Positions 5,433 through 14,015 of a stretch of DNA of 14,211 bases are shown piece by piece; the stretch's first letter is position 1, and every line of letters starts with the position of its first letter. The notes beneath the pieces are model-generated. The model saw nothing but the letters and a program-made list of their open reading frames with translations. It did not search any database and was not told where the DNA came from. The DNA lies in contig JAGFNK010001152.1 in assembly GCA_025769875.1 (NCBI GenBank), positions 1-14,211 of the forward strand, read 5' to 3'. The DNA is from Russula earlei. Taxonomy: Eukaryota > Basidiomycota > Agaricomycetes > Russulales > Russulaceae. The position numbers and the translations under genes are program-made.

Positions 5433-6896
5433 TTAGGGGTTACTCCTGGTGGGAATCGTTCTAAGCGCCTTCGGATATTTCCAATGGAAGTCTTTAACAA
5501 GTGATTGCGCTCTTGATAGGTTAGATGCTGGCTCCCAAGTATTTTCTGCAACCATATACCCTTTCCATTTAACTAGGTATTGGATTCCTTTGCGGTTTGG
5601 GGAGAGCCGAGAGTTTAGGATCTGTTCTACTTCATATTGTTCTTCACCTTCGACTAATATTGGTGGCGGGTTTGAAAAGTTAGGACCATGGGCAATGGTT
5701 TCTTTGTAAGGTTTAATCAGGGAGTGGTGAAAAACCGGGTGTATCTTCCAAGACTTTGGTAGCTCAAGGCGAACATTTACTGGATAGGCAGTGGTGACTT
5801 TGAATGGCCCATAGCGTCGAGGGGCTAGTTTTGCTTTTGGGTGAGTGGTTTGTAGATTCGTGGCTTCCAGCCATACTTGATCCCCTTCTTTAAAACGAAA
5901 TGTGGAGGATTGAGGTCCTGATTGCTTCATGATTTCTGTTGCTCGGTTCAGGGAGGCAGCTACTTCTTCTCTGAGTTGGTTTAGTCTTGATAGTCTTTCT
6001 TGGATTGAAGGGAATTTTGATGTAAAGGCAAGGGGCGGAGCAAATGTTGGGTTAAAGCCATACCAGACTTCAAACGGGGGTTTGTTCGTAGCACTGTGTT
6101 GTCTGGCATTATGTGCGAACTCCATAAAGGGAACCAGTTCTGCCCAATTGTCTGCTTGATGGTTGCAAAATATTCGTAGGTATTGTTCTAGTTCTTGGTT
6201 AACTCGTTCTGTTTCTCCATCTGTCTGTGGGTGATATGCTGTGCTTAATGCTACTTTGATGTTTGACTTCTTCCATAGTTCTTGAGTGACTTTTGCTGCG
6301 AACTGAGGGCCTCTGTCCGATATTATTTGTGTTGGGAGCCCTATTCTTCTCCAGACATTGTTCATGATTAGTGTTGCTGTTTCGTCTGCTGTGATCGTCT
6401 TGTGGCAAGGGGTAATGATTATTGCTTTACTGAATCGATCTACCACGACTAGGAGGCTGTCGAAGCCTTGTGAAATCAGTAGGTCCATGATAAAGTCCAT
6501 AGTAATGCTTTTCCATACTTCTCCAGCTGGTGTAATCGGTACAAGGGGTGTTTCTGTCTTTGGATGGTTCTTTGTACTTTGGCAAATTGCGCAACCATCT
6601 ACATAACTTTTGACATAGGTTAGCATTCCTGGCCACCAATAGTTTCGGCTGATTAGTTCATAAGTCTTCCATTGGCCAGGATGCCCAGTAGCAAGGGAGT
6701 TGTGGTGTAGTTTTAGAATTTTCTTTCTTAGGGTGTCATTGTTTGGGATATAGACTTTTCCTTTGAATAGTATTAGTCCATCTTCAAGATTCCAGTCCTG
6801 TAAGCCTTTGGATAGTCGCCTTGGTCCATTCTTTATAATGATTGCTAACGCGTTAGATACTTCTGGGTCATAGTCTTTGCTAGATCGTAGTTGTTG
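5433..6896 (-). pseudogene. pol: pol C-terminal part: RNase H tail, H2C2 zinc finger, integrase, chromodomain
   Basis: Open minus-strand frame from just after a TGA (6897..6899) to TAA at 5433..5435. It starts with a linker, then a His/Cys zinc finger (HHNSLATGHPG, with CAIC about 45 residues later). Numbering from Met at 6626, the integrase core has D44 (MDF), D104 (SDRGPQF) and E140 (DGETERVNQ). The D-to-E spacing of 35 is the canonical D,D35E. GPY/F follows as RRYGPF near 271, then a chromodomain at about 330-380 with YEVEQIL, YLVKWKGY and ENTWEP. Integrase inserts the DNA copy; chromodomains bind histone marks and can direct insertion into heterochromatin. All catalytic residues are present and this is the best preserved part of pol. 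Broken only by its lost link to upstream domains. Confidence 0.92.
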
Positions 6897-6999
6897 TCAA
6901 AGTTCCTGGTCGCCGATTGGTTCTGTAGCAGAGGTGCGTGTTGCTCTAATTTTAAAATATTTGTCATCTAGGAGCACCTTTCCATCATTTTCATTTTGT

Positions 7000-7011
7000 A
7001 TCCCCTCTTTA
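7000..7011 (-). other. Possible central polypurine tract
   Basis: Minus-strand TAAAGAGGGGAT is identical over 12 nt to the 3' polypurine tract core (5189..5200). It lies inside pol between RNase H and the zinc finger and encodes FKEGI in frame. A similar codon run for FKEGD occurs near 5880, so protein coding could explain it. Function as a second plus-strand primer is conjecture. Confidence 0.3.
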
Positions 7012-7368
7012 AAGTCTGGCCGCCTGGACAGACCGTCTGCTTTGTTCATAGTGCCTGGGTGGTGGGTGATGGTGAAGTCGAAATTGCTGAGGAGGAGTGC
7101 CCATCGGGCTTGTCATCTCGTGAGTTTCTGTTTTGTCATGAAGTATGTCAAGTTATTGTGGTCTGTCCATAGATCAATGGGGTGTGTAGCGCCCTCAAGG
7201 TAGTGTCGGAAGTGCCAGAGGGACAAAACGATAGCAAGGAGTTCTTTATCATAGATCATGTAATTTCGTTGTGCGGGGTCCAGGGATTTCGAAAAATAGG
7301 CTACTGGGTGATATCTGTTAAATTCATCGGGTTGTTCCAAGATTGCACCGACTGCAAAGTCACTTGCA

Positions 7369-7373
7369 TCGCA
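7369..7373. repeat. Left 5-bp target duplication of the solo LTR (TCGCA)
   Basis: TCGCA directly before the LTR start at 7374, repeated at 8256..8260. The match extends to CATCGCA because the LTR itself ends in CA. Confidence 0.9.
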
Positions 7374-7453
7374 TGTTACACCATTTTCCTTTTACGTTTA
7401 CTTCTTACCTTTTGCTACGGACTGCTTGCTTGCGTACGTCCCTTTACTTACTG

Positions 7454-7504
7454 GTCTTGTGATCTCTTACGTCTTGTGATCCTTTCTGTGTTATCATGTG
7501 ATCC
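7454..7504 (+). repeat. Short direct repeats GTCTTGTGATC in solo LTR U3
   Basis: GTCTTGTGATC at 7454..7464 and again at 7471..7481, with a related CATGTGATCC at 7495..7504. They lie about 230-280 bp upstream of the TATA box and may be factor-binding sites. Confidence 0.55.
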
Positions 7505-7596
7505 ATACACATCCAGGTAACACTGGATTGCTGTTACTTTCCCTTTGTTTGGTTCTCTTTCCATTTATGTTCACTTCTTAGTTTCGACTGTGCAAT

Positions 7597-7722
7597 GCTG
7601 CGCACCTACTGTGCAGCACAGTTACTTGGTTCTGACTCATTCGTGGCCTCATTCCTATGACTCCTACTTATTATGACTCCTACTATACTAGTAGCACAGT
7701 CAAAGCGCAGCTATTGCTGCGC
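7597..7722. repeat. Inverted repeats with GCTGCGC core upstream of solo LTR TATA
   Basis: GCGCAGC (7705..7711) and GCTGCGC (7716..7722) are a perfect inverted repeat with spacer TATT, ending 8 bp before the TATA box. Near 7600-7620, GCTGCGCA and TGTGCAGC form another inverted repeat with one mismatch that would result from C to T at a CpG. Confidence 0.65.
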
Positions 7723-7730
7723 TTCTCCTG

Positions 7731-7740
7731 TATATATAAG
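7731..7740 (+). promoter_or_regulatory. TATA box of the solo LTR
   Basis: TATATATAAG on the plus strand, about 357 bp into the LTR. It defines the orientation. Transcription would start around 7762-7766. Confidence 0.6.
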
Positions 7741-8255
7741 CTCAGTACTTTGTGACCAAAGCCCTAAGCTTGGTCTCTTGTAGAATCCAACCTACTCTTG
7801 TCCAAACATATTCGCCTGCAACCCAATTCACTCTCACAAACTTAACTCACAAACACCTCTCCATTTCATCAACTCTCAACACACCATCCACCATCTACTC
7901 TTCGCCTTTCCCTTCCTTCCCTAAGAGTCTCTCTTCACTCTCCTGAGAAGAGCTCTCCTCCTTTAAGACCTACCTTCCTCTACTCTCTCTGCGTTGTTCA
8001 AGGTCCCGACGGACTTGAACGCATATAGCTAGTGGAACCAGCCCTAGTCTATCCCATTACAAACTTACCCTAGCTTCTCAACGGACTGAGTCGTACTAGG
8101 AAGGGTCTATTGGCCATAACCTGTTTAGCATAAAACACTTCAACCGCTGCAGGGATCCTTACTCATTATACACGGGAACCAGCCCATTTCTTGAACACCT
8201 CTCTATCATCGACTTGCTTTCTGCTTGTGAACTGACACGGCTAGTTACCATGACA

Positions 8256-8260
8256 TCGCA
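8256..8260. repeat. Right 5-bp target duplication of the solo LTR (TCGCA)
   Basis: Second copy of TCGCA, directly after the LTR's terminal CA at 8254..8255. Confidence 0.9.
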
Positions 8261-9007
8261 GATGAGTCGAAAGGGTTTCATGTGGTTAGGTAACATGAGG
8301 ATGGGGGCCGTTGTGAATGCTTGGATTAGTTTCTGAAATGCTTGTTCTTCATCGTCTTCCCACTTGAAGGGGTTTTCTTTCTTTGTTAAGTTAAACAAGG
8401 GCCGTGCTATTCGAGAGTATTGGTGGATAAATCGTCAATAGAAGTTGCAGAATCCTAGAAACGCTTGTACTTCCGTAACATTGGTCGGAGTAGGCCACTT
8501 TGTAATGCCTATTAACTTGTCTTGGTCCATGGATATTCGTCCTTGGGAGATATTGATGCCTAGGTAACTAATAGAGGTTTGTCGGAAAGCACATTTCTCT
8601 GGTTTCAAGTATAAGTCGTGGTCTTGGAGTGTTTTTAGGACTTTATGTGTCCAGTCGTCTAGTTCGTTCAAGGTTTGCGCCATGATTAGTATATCATCTA
8701 GATAAACAACCACTCGTTCAGTGGCAATGTATTTCACTAGGATGGTGTTCATAAAGTGTTGGAAAGTGGCTGGGGCGTTGCAGAGACCAAATGTCATTAT
8801 CAATGGTTCGAAGAGTCCTAATGGTGTCTTGAATGCTGCAAGGTGTTCATCGCCCTCTCTGAGGCGAATATTGTTGTATCCCCATCGTACGTCAAACTTG
8901 GTAAAGTATTGGGCTCCTTGGAGTTTGTCAATTAATTCAGGAATCAAGGGTAGTGGATACGCGTCTTTGACAGTTGCTGTATTCAGGGCTCTGTAGTCTT
9001 GCATGGG
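8256..9007 (-). pseudogene. pol: pol reverse transcriptase palm/thumb and connection
   Basis: Minus-strand frame starting after the TGA at 9008..9010. Numbering from Met at 9004: the first catalytic Asp is D38 in FTKFDVRWGYNNI, FGLCNAPATFQ follows near 72-82, and the active site YLDD has D103 and D104. LKPEKCAF, YLGI and the ITKWPTP motif lead to AFLGFCNFY. A TGA at 8435..8437 then interrupts NFY-stop-RFI, where family members have Arg. The connection region (NPFKWEDDEEQAFQKL, TAPIL) runs up to the solo LTR insertion. RT copies the element's RNA into DNA. Catalytic residues are all kept, so the damage is late relative to the coding life of this copy. Confidence 0.9.
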
Positions 9008-9838
9008 TCATAGGTTTCCTCCTTTCTTTTCTACAAAGAAGAATGGGCTGGCAATAGCTGCTTTTGATGGTCGGATTGTGCCTCTTTTCAAATGTTCGTC
9101 TAAGTATTCTTTTAGGGCTTGTAGTTCCTTAGGAGTAAGTCGATAAATGCCAGAATCGCGTCGGGCGATCCCTGGTTTTAGATTGATTGCATGGTCCCAT
9201 GGTTGGTGAGCAGGAAGGCGTTGAGAAGCTTGTTCATCAAAAACCTTTCGCCATTTCAAGAATTGGGCAGGGATAAGTTCGTCTAATGTCTTAGGGGGTG
9301 TTTCTGCATTGGCTAGCTTGGTAGCTGTGGTTGATTTGGCTCTTATGCTGATTGTTATTGGGCTAAACGCATCGTGGATTTGTTCGTCAACACATGGGTT
9401 CAATGGTCCTTCAGTATCTGGGAAGATTAGAGCAGCAATGTCTGTAAACTCGGGTTCTTCTTCTTCAGGGAAAGTAAGCACTTGTATTTGGTAATTCCGT
9501 GTTCCAGATGCAGATGCAATGGTTATGCTTGGGTGTGTGGTAAGGCAAGTTCGGGGGCAGTTCCTCAGTGTGATTGTATCATTTGCCCAATCAATATCTG
9601 GGTTGTGGTGTCGTAGCCAATCTGTTCCTAAGATAATGTCGTGATCTCCAATGTTAGTGACAAGGAATTCTGCTTGTTCGTCATGAGTGGTGCCTGTGTG
9701 CGCTTGAATGTGAAGTCTTTGGATGGTGCTAAAGCGTATTAGTCCATTGGCATTTTGTGTTCCGTCTACATTTTGTGCTGGCAAGGGTTTGATCATAGTT
9801 CGAAGGTGCAGGGTGGTGTTTTTGTGCAAATCGTTCAT
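9008..9838 (-). pseudogene. pol: pol protease C-terminal part and RT N-terminal fingers
   Basis: Minus-strand frame ending in TGA at 9008..9010. Near residues 66-76 is HDIILGTDWL, the ILG motif of retropepsins, with DIDW after it. A linker follows, then the RT entry region: WDHAINLKPG, IYRLTPKELQALKEYLDEHL, and RPSKAAIASPFFFVEKKGGN. The stop replaces the residue before PMQDYRALN, where Arg is usual. The frame differs by one base from the protease N-terminal part (9824..10097). The switch falls in an A run at 9823..9819, most simply a 1-nt insertion. The ATG at 9838 is internal and not a true start. Confidence 0.85.
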
Positions 9839-10097
9839 GGATTATCATTCCTTCTGCTCCACTGTCAAGCAGGGCTCTTGCACCGATTTCTTTGCCGCTT
9901 GTCTTCCCTACTAAGGTAACTTTCAAGGCAATGGAAGGGGAGCGAATATTCTTGGTAAAAACTTTGGGGTAATTGATTTCTCTTTGTATCGTACTGATTT
10001 GGACCGCGTCCCTCCTCGGTGCAGAAGGGGGTCCAATTAAAAATCCATAGGAGCAGATCTTGGGCGGAGGATCGAGTCTGCAAGTGTTTCTCTCCAA
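9819..10097 (-). pseudogene. pol: pol N-terminal part: aspartic protease with DSGA site
   Basis: Minus-strand frame in the -1 register relative to gag. It overlaps the end of gag and covers the retropepsin active site LLDSGAEGMI (D78 counted from Met at 10097). The protease processes the Gag-Pol polyprotein. After HERFAQ the productive frame shifts by one base in the run of five A (9823..9819); beyond that, this frame runs on as nonsense to 9729. The join from gag is discussed with the run of five T at 10043..10039: either a programmed -1 shift or a 1-nt loss in an originally continuous gag-pol frame. Confidence 0.8.
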
Positions 10098-11545
10098 GTC
10101 GTTAGTGAAGCAACAGGAACGGGTTCTTCTTGCGCAGGTTCAATGTTTTCATCTTGGATGGTTGTGGCTCTGACTGTTTGGGGGCGAGATCCTTGTCGTT
10201 GGCATCCTTGAGCTGCTTTCTTTGCTCTACATTGATTTGCCATATGATTCTTCTTTCCACAATAATAACAGAGATTGTTCTTGCGTCGAAATTCTTTCTC
10301 TGCATCTGTGAGGGGTTTCCTTTCACTTCTGGATTCCCAGGGTCGTTCATTGGGCTCTCCTTGGTACAAGTTAATTTCCAATGGATTATCTGATCCTTGA
10401 GTGTTCAATCCTCGGGCACGCACAGAGCGTCCTCCTCGAAAAGCAGTGGAGTTGTATAGGTGGAAAAGGTTGTCGAATTCTCTTGCTGCTTTGACAAGGG
10501 CTGCAAGCGTAGTTGGTGTTGGTGTGATTCCCAGTATTTTCTGATGTAAGGCCGGGTTGATGTTCTTCCTAAATGCGTACATCTTTGTTCTTTCATCGGT
10601 GGTAGCTCGTGATGCGTGGTGCGACCATTTCTGATACCATTCATTAAACGGTAGTTTTCCTTGATAATAGGTGTGCATGGTATTAGCGGAGGCCAACTCT
10701 GCTTCTGCAGGGATAAAATGATCGGCAAAGGCTTTCTTGAAGTCGTCCCATGACCCATAGTCTGCTACGGTACGAGCCATAGCCTTGGTGGTTTGTTCTC
10801 TAGCCCACGCTCCAGCGGGTGTTCCTACTTTAAAGTGGGTCAGTGCAGCGGCAACTTTCTTGCTTTCATCTGTAAAGGAGTCGCCATTGATGTAATAATA
10901 ATTGGCCAAAGCTGCCCAAAAGGCTTCTGCGTTATCAGCCTTTCCGTCAAAAGGTTCTGGTGCTGTTCCGACAAGGCGTGGATTGCTTGACATGGTGGGA
11001 TTCTGAGTTGTTGTAGCTGTAACAATAGGTGGGGCTGAACCTTGTAGTTGGATTCTAGTTGGAGTGAGCGTTCGAGGGACTGCTTGTGGTACGTTGCTAG
11101 TTGTATGAGGAGTAGGTTGTTGGGTATTATGCCGAGTAGAAGGTCCTGGAGTGGTGCTTCGAGTGCTCTGAGCAGTTCCTAGGATAGCGGTAACTTCTTG
11201 AGGTGTTCTGGCTGAGAAATCGACTTCTCGATTGTTATAGTAAACCCAATGTCTTCTAGATCGGCTCCACTTGACTGGTCTGTCTAGGAAGAGGCCGGTG
11301 TAGTTATAGGGGTTGAAGTCTTGAACGTTTTCTGCTCCTGGGGCTGCCGCTTTAAGTTGTTCGGTGGTAACTTCGTCGTTATCGTCTTCGTATAACCAAG
11401 TGTCAGAAAGATTTCCATGGTTGATAATAGGTGTGCCTGCAAATTTTCCTCGGTAACAGTGATCTTGGGTGTCGTAACTGAGGTTTTCAAATAGGAGTGG
11501 GATTTGATTTTCTTCTTCGTCAGTGATGTCCCTCCTAGTGCTCAT
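10037..11545 (-). CDS. gag: Gag polyprotein with CCHC zinc knuckle (502 aa)
   Basis: Intact frame from ATG 11545..11543 to TAA 10039..10037. Residues 1-120 are an unrecognised N-terminal part with aromatic and acidic clusters. A Pro/Thr/Ser-rich linker spans about 125-185. The capsid-like retrotransposon gag region spans about 196-360: EPFDGKADNAEAFWAAL, FADHFIP and FNEWYQKWSHHA are typical. The CCHC knuckle is C426, C429, H434, C439 (CYYCGKKNHMANQC). Gag forms the virus-like particle in the cytoplasm and packages the RNA through the knuckle. The start lies 4 nt after the stop of the pre-gag frame (TAG ATCT ATG). It is the only major frame of the element without a stop or shift. It ends in the run GAT TTT TAA, where the pol frame overlaps. 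Confidence 0.92.
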   Translation of the reverse strand: MSTRRDITDEEENQIPLLFENLSYDTQDHCYRGKFAGTPIINHGNLSDTWLYEDDNDEVTTEQLKAAAPGAENVQDFNPYNYTGLFLDRPVKWSRSRRHWVYYNNREVDFSARTPQEVTAILGTAQSTRSTTPGPSTRHNTQQPTPHTTSNVPQAVPRTLTPTRIQLQGSAPPIVTATTTQNPTMSSNPRLVGTAPEPFDGKADNAEAFWAALANYYYINGDSFTDESKKVAAALTHFKVGTPAGAWAREQTTKAMARTVADYGSWDDFKKAFADHFIPAEAELASANTMHTYYQGKLPFNEWYQKWSHHASRATTDERTKMYAFRKNINPALHQKILGITPTPTTLAALVKAAREFDNLFHLYNSTAFRGGRSVRARGLNTQGSDNPLEINLYQGEPNERPWESRSERKPLTDAEKEFRRKNNLCYYCGKKNHMANQCRAKKAAQGCQRQGSRPQTVRATTIQDENIEPAQEEPVPVASLTTWRETLADSILRPRSAPMDF

Positions 11546-11549
11546 AGAT

Positions 11550-13054
11550 CTAGACGACTGTTATAGTCCAATGGCCGTTGTTCCAAGGATATGCAATGGT
11601 GTAGGCTGGCTTTAGTCGAATGGTATCGGGTCTTCCTTGATGTTTTCTTAATTGGATTCGGGAGTATTCTTCAGTAATGCTGCTTTGTGTTAGAACTACT
11701 CGGGTTTTCCACAGATATCCTTCAAATTCTGCTGGAGAGATGGCAAAGTCACTTATTTCCTTGGTGGGGTGCTTGTAAACTATAAAGTGTGTCAGTCGTT
11801 GATGCCAAGCTTGGGTACAATAATTCTTGAATTCAATTAATTCTCTCCTTGAACGTGTAGGTAGGTTTAATGCTAAGAAGGATTGTTCTGGTAGGTAGCA
11901 GTGTAAATCAGTATTCCTAAGATCAGTACTATCAGGGGATTCAACAAGGGGTGATGCAAAGGGTTGGGTAGGTATAACAGGGGTAGGAATACGGTTGGTA
12001 AACAAGGGTACGTAGGCATCAGGGAGGGGTAGGAGGTAATGGTCTTTCGACAAGGAATCCTCTTGCGTTGGGGATTGTTTCTCTCTCAGGGGGTTGTTGG
12101 GACGATGCGCGTCTTCTGTGTCGAGGGGCCAGATTTATCGAATGGGGAGGTGGTAATCGCCTGGTGTCCACAAGGTAATTCCGTCAGGAGTAGGAGGTGT
12201 GTCTGGTCGAAAGTTGCACTGTGCAATACTCTGTTTTGCAGTTACACCTTGCTGTCCATGGATTTGACTCAGTATTTTCTGTGCTAGCAGACCAACATTC
12301 TTGGCTAGTTGGGACAGTGGTCTGAATCGGTGTGAGGGGTCGAGGGGCGAGACTTGAGGCTTCTAGGATTGCTGGGACAGAATAGTATGCAGGGGGACCA
12401 GTATATGAGGCGTCTGGGCTGGTAATTGCCCAAGGTTGATTATAGTCTGCGTCGTACAACCACGAGTTAGTTTCCCAATCGAAGGTGTTGTGTATTCCTG
12501 GTACAACCGCAAGTTGGACATAAGATTGGTTTTCCCTTTGTATTCTGTTGAGACGTAGGTGGTAGAACTGGACAGTGAGACGATAGTAGCTGATGTATGT
12601 CCAAGCTAAGTAGAACAAGCAGGTATCCTGTTCTCAAGGAGTGGATAATAATGTGGTGGTGTGGTTGAATGACTCTGGTCCAGAGGTTTAATTCACTGGT
12701 GCATAAGGATTGGTAGTCAACTGGCTGTCCTTGGATGTTCTTTGCTTGAGCAAGGTGCCAATATAATAGTTGTTGTCGCGCTGGTGGTAGAAGTCGACTA
12801 ATGGTTTCAAGGTATAGTGCGTGTTCGTCGTGGCTTAAGAGTTGTCCAAAAGGCAAGACTCCAAGGAACTCTTTAACGATAAGATGGGGGAAATCCTCGT
12901 GAGGAGGTTCTACTTCTGGTACAGTCGTGTAAGTTAGGTTAAAGTGGTGACAGGGAATGCGACAGAGGTCCAAGTTCGATAATGATTTAGGTTTAAGACC
13001 GTGTCGAGTGATAGCGTCTTCTTCGTTTTCTTCTAAGGCGTATTCTCGTGGCAT
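11550..13054 (-). pseudogene. Pre-gag ORF (ORF0), C-terminal two thirds, from first in-frame ATG
   Basis: A protein-like reading frame of about 500 codons directly upstream of gag, unlike any gag or pol domain I know. From ATG 13054 (MPREYALEENEEDAITRHGL) frame A runs to about 12635. Frame B covers about 12634..12340, beginning around DTCLFYLAWTYISYY. Frame C runs from about 12339 (RFRPLSQLAKNVGLLAQ) to TAG at 11552..11550, ending AYPWNNGHWTITVV. The second switch is at a run of four C (12339..12336), consistent with a 1-nt insertion; the first is near 12634. A TAA at 12137..12135 interrupts frame C. Composition is balanced, rich in His, Tyr, Leu and Pro, with no clear zinc finger, signal peptide or membrane segment. 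Coding status is inferred from long complementary open segments that join end to end. Function unknown. Confidence 0.6.
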
Positions 13055-13996
13055 TTTAAGAACGTGCGCAAGATCTATAGTCTCGAGTGGTACCTCTCAA
13101 TTATTCGAGAGGGTTAAGGGGAATACGAGGCATAAAGCAAAGCGAAGTAGTAGGTGGGGGTTAAAGCGGATGGTGTCGACTGTATAAGTCGAATAGTGAC
13201 GTAGGGACACGTGGTTACTGTTCTCCTTGAAGTGTAAGTAGCCATATGCGAAAGCGAGACGTCCGTCCAAGAAGTCGTGTACGATAGATAAGCAAAACGA
13301 GCCCTCGTAAGCAGGGCAGGTGGTAAATAGCAGGCAAGGTAAGTAGTTTCCTAAATAACGAGGTGTTAAAAATGTATGCGATGCGTCCGAGGGGAAAGTC
13401 AGCGTCCGGGGCGTATATCCCGACGTTGGAGCAGATGCCGAAGGGGGTGAGATTGTACTGGGTGGCAAGGGCAGTGTTGGAGGGTTCTACCGCAAAAGTG
13501 TGGACGATGCGTGCACGAAAGGCGGTAGTGAAGGTGTCTGTGAATGCGCAACAAGCTAACTGGTCTGAGGTAGGGATGCGTCCAAGGTAGTCTTGATGGT
13601 TCAAGTCGTGGAGGGGGACGCCACTGCTCCTGGTGACGATTGGTGGTAGGGAGGACGAATTACTGGTGAGGATGGAAGCGAAATCCTGTGCAGGGGGGGC
13701 GGTCAAGGAAACCTTCAGGCAAGGGAGGTCGGTCTGCTTGCGGTTGTCGTTCTGCGCAGGAGGGGGAGTGCCAACAGGGACAAAGTCGGCTGGGATAGGC
13801 TGGGGAATGTGGGAGACGGTGGTGGGGCTGTTGGGGAGTACAAGAGGCTGAGGGGCGAGGATGTGTCGACCGGGTCGACGTCTTCAGTGAGGATGCGAAG
13901 GGCGGTGCGTGGAGTGGGCTGGAGAGGAGAAGGGAGATGCAGGGAGGTATTGACAAGAGTGGGGGAGTTGGGAGTAGACACTTGAGCGTTGGCTGG
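13055..13996 (-). pseudogene. Pre-gag ORF (ORF0), Met-free N-terminal extension
   Basis: Protein-like sequence upstream of ATG 13054 that joins the same reading frame. It opens at about 13996 after a TGA, with a Pro/Ser/Thr-rich stretch (VSTPNSPTLVNTSLHLPSPL). It changes frame at a run of four C (13855..13852) and continues with balanced composition (LHDLNHQDYLGRIPTSDQLA; FGICSNVGIYAPDADF). It changes frame again at a run of five T (13372..13368) and continues as RYLGNYLPCLLFTTCPAYEG. A TGA at 13099..13097 (NN-stop-EVPLE) interrupts it just before MPREYA. No in-frame ATG exists, and none in any minus frame from 14109 to 13246. Initiation at a non-AUG codon or a lost start are both possible, as is a long leader that only looks coding. 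Confidence 0.4.
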
Positions 13997-14015
13997 TCAA
14001 TACAAGAATGATGAG
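13979..14015 (-). other. Short leader between primer site and pre-gag frame
   Basis: About 40 nt between the primer site and the region where the pre-gag frame becomes recognisable. It contains the TGA (13999..13997) that closes the frame upstream and no ATG. A GTG codon at 13981 begins the clear open segment but has no special support as a start. Confidence 0.35.

Larger units (their letters stand above)
6897..7373 (-). pseudogene. pol: pol RNase H domain, left of the solo LTR insertion
   Basis: Minus-strand frame continuing from the LTR insertion point. The first codons read CDASDFAVGA once the insertion is discounted, giving the first catalytic Asp. Then come QRNYMIYDKELLA (catalytic Glu), WTDHNNLTYF (catalytic Asp) and FTITHHPGTMNKADGLSR (the His/Asp end motif). 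RNase H removes the RNA strand during reverse transcription. Two TGA stops interrupt it: 7113..7115, where LTR-stop-QARW expects Arg, and 6897..6899. Both fit CGA to TGA. The active-site residues survive. Confidence 0.85.
7374..8255 (+). mobile_element. Solo LTR (882 bp) inside pol
   Basis: Runs TGTTACACC to CCATGACA with TG...CA termini and a TCGCA duplication on both sides. It has a TATATATAAG box at 7731..7740 giving plus orientation, then a pyrimidine-rich R/U5 (about 7790-8000), and no coding capacity. It separates the RT/connection region from RNase H. LTR plus one duplication is 887 bp (2 mod 3), exactly the frame offset between the two flanks, and removing it restores the conserved CDASDF junction. 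A lone LTR is normally left by recombination between the two LTRs of a full element. It differs in sequence from the host element's LTR apart from the ends, so it is another family. Confidence 0.92.

Noticed and set aside
5198..5551. 117-codon minus-strand ORF overlapping the pol end
   Set aside because: It overlaps the chromodomain end of pol out of frame and is probably a shadow of pol and the small ORF from 5403.
7374..8250. Alternative reading of the solo LTR boundary with GTTAC as the target duplication
   Set aside because: GTTAC occurs near both ends, but that choice gives ends without TG...CA and does not restore the conserved CDASDF motif. TCGCA gives TG...CA ends and the exact protein junction.
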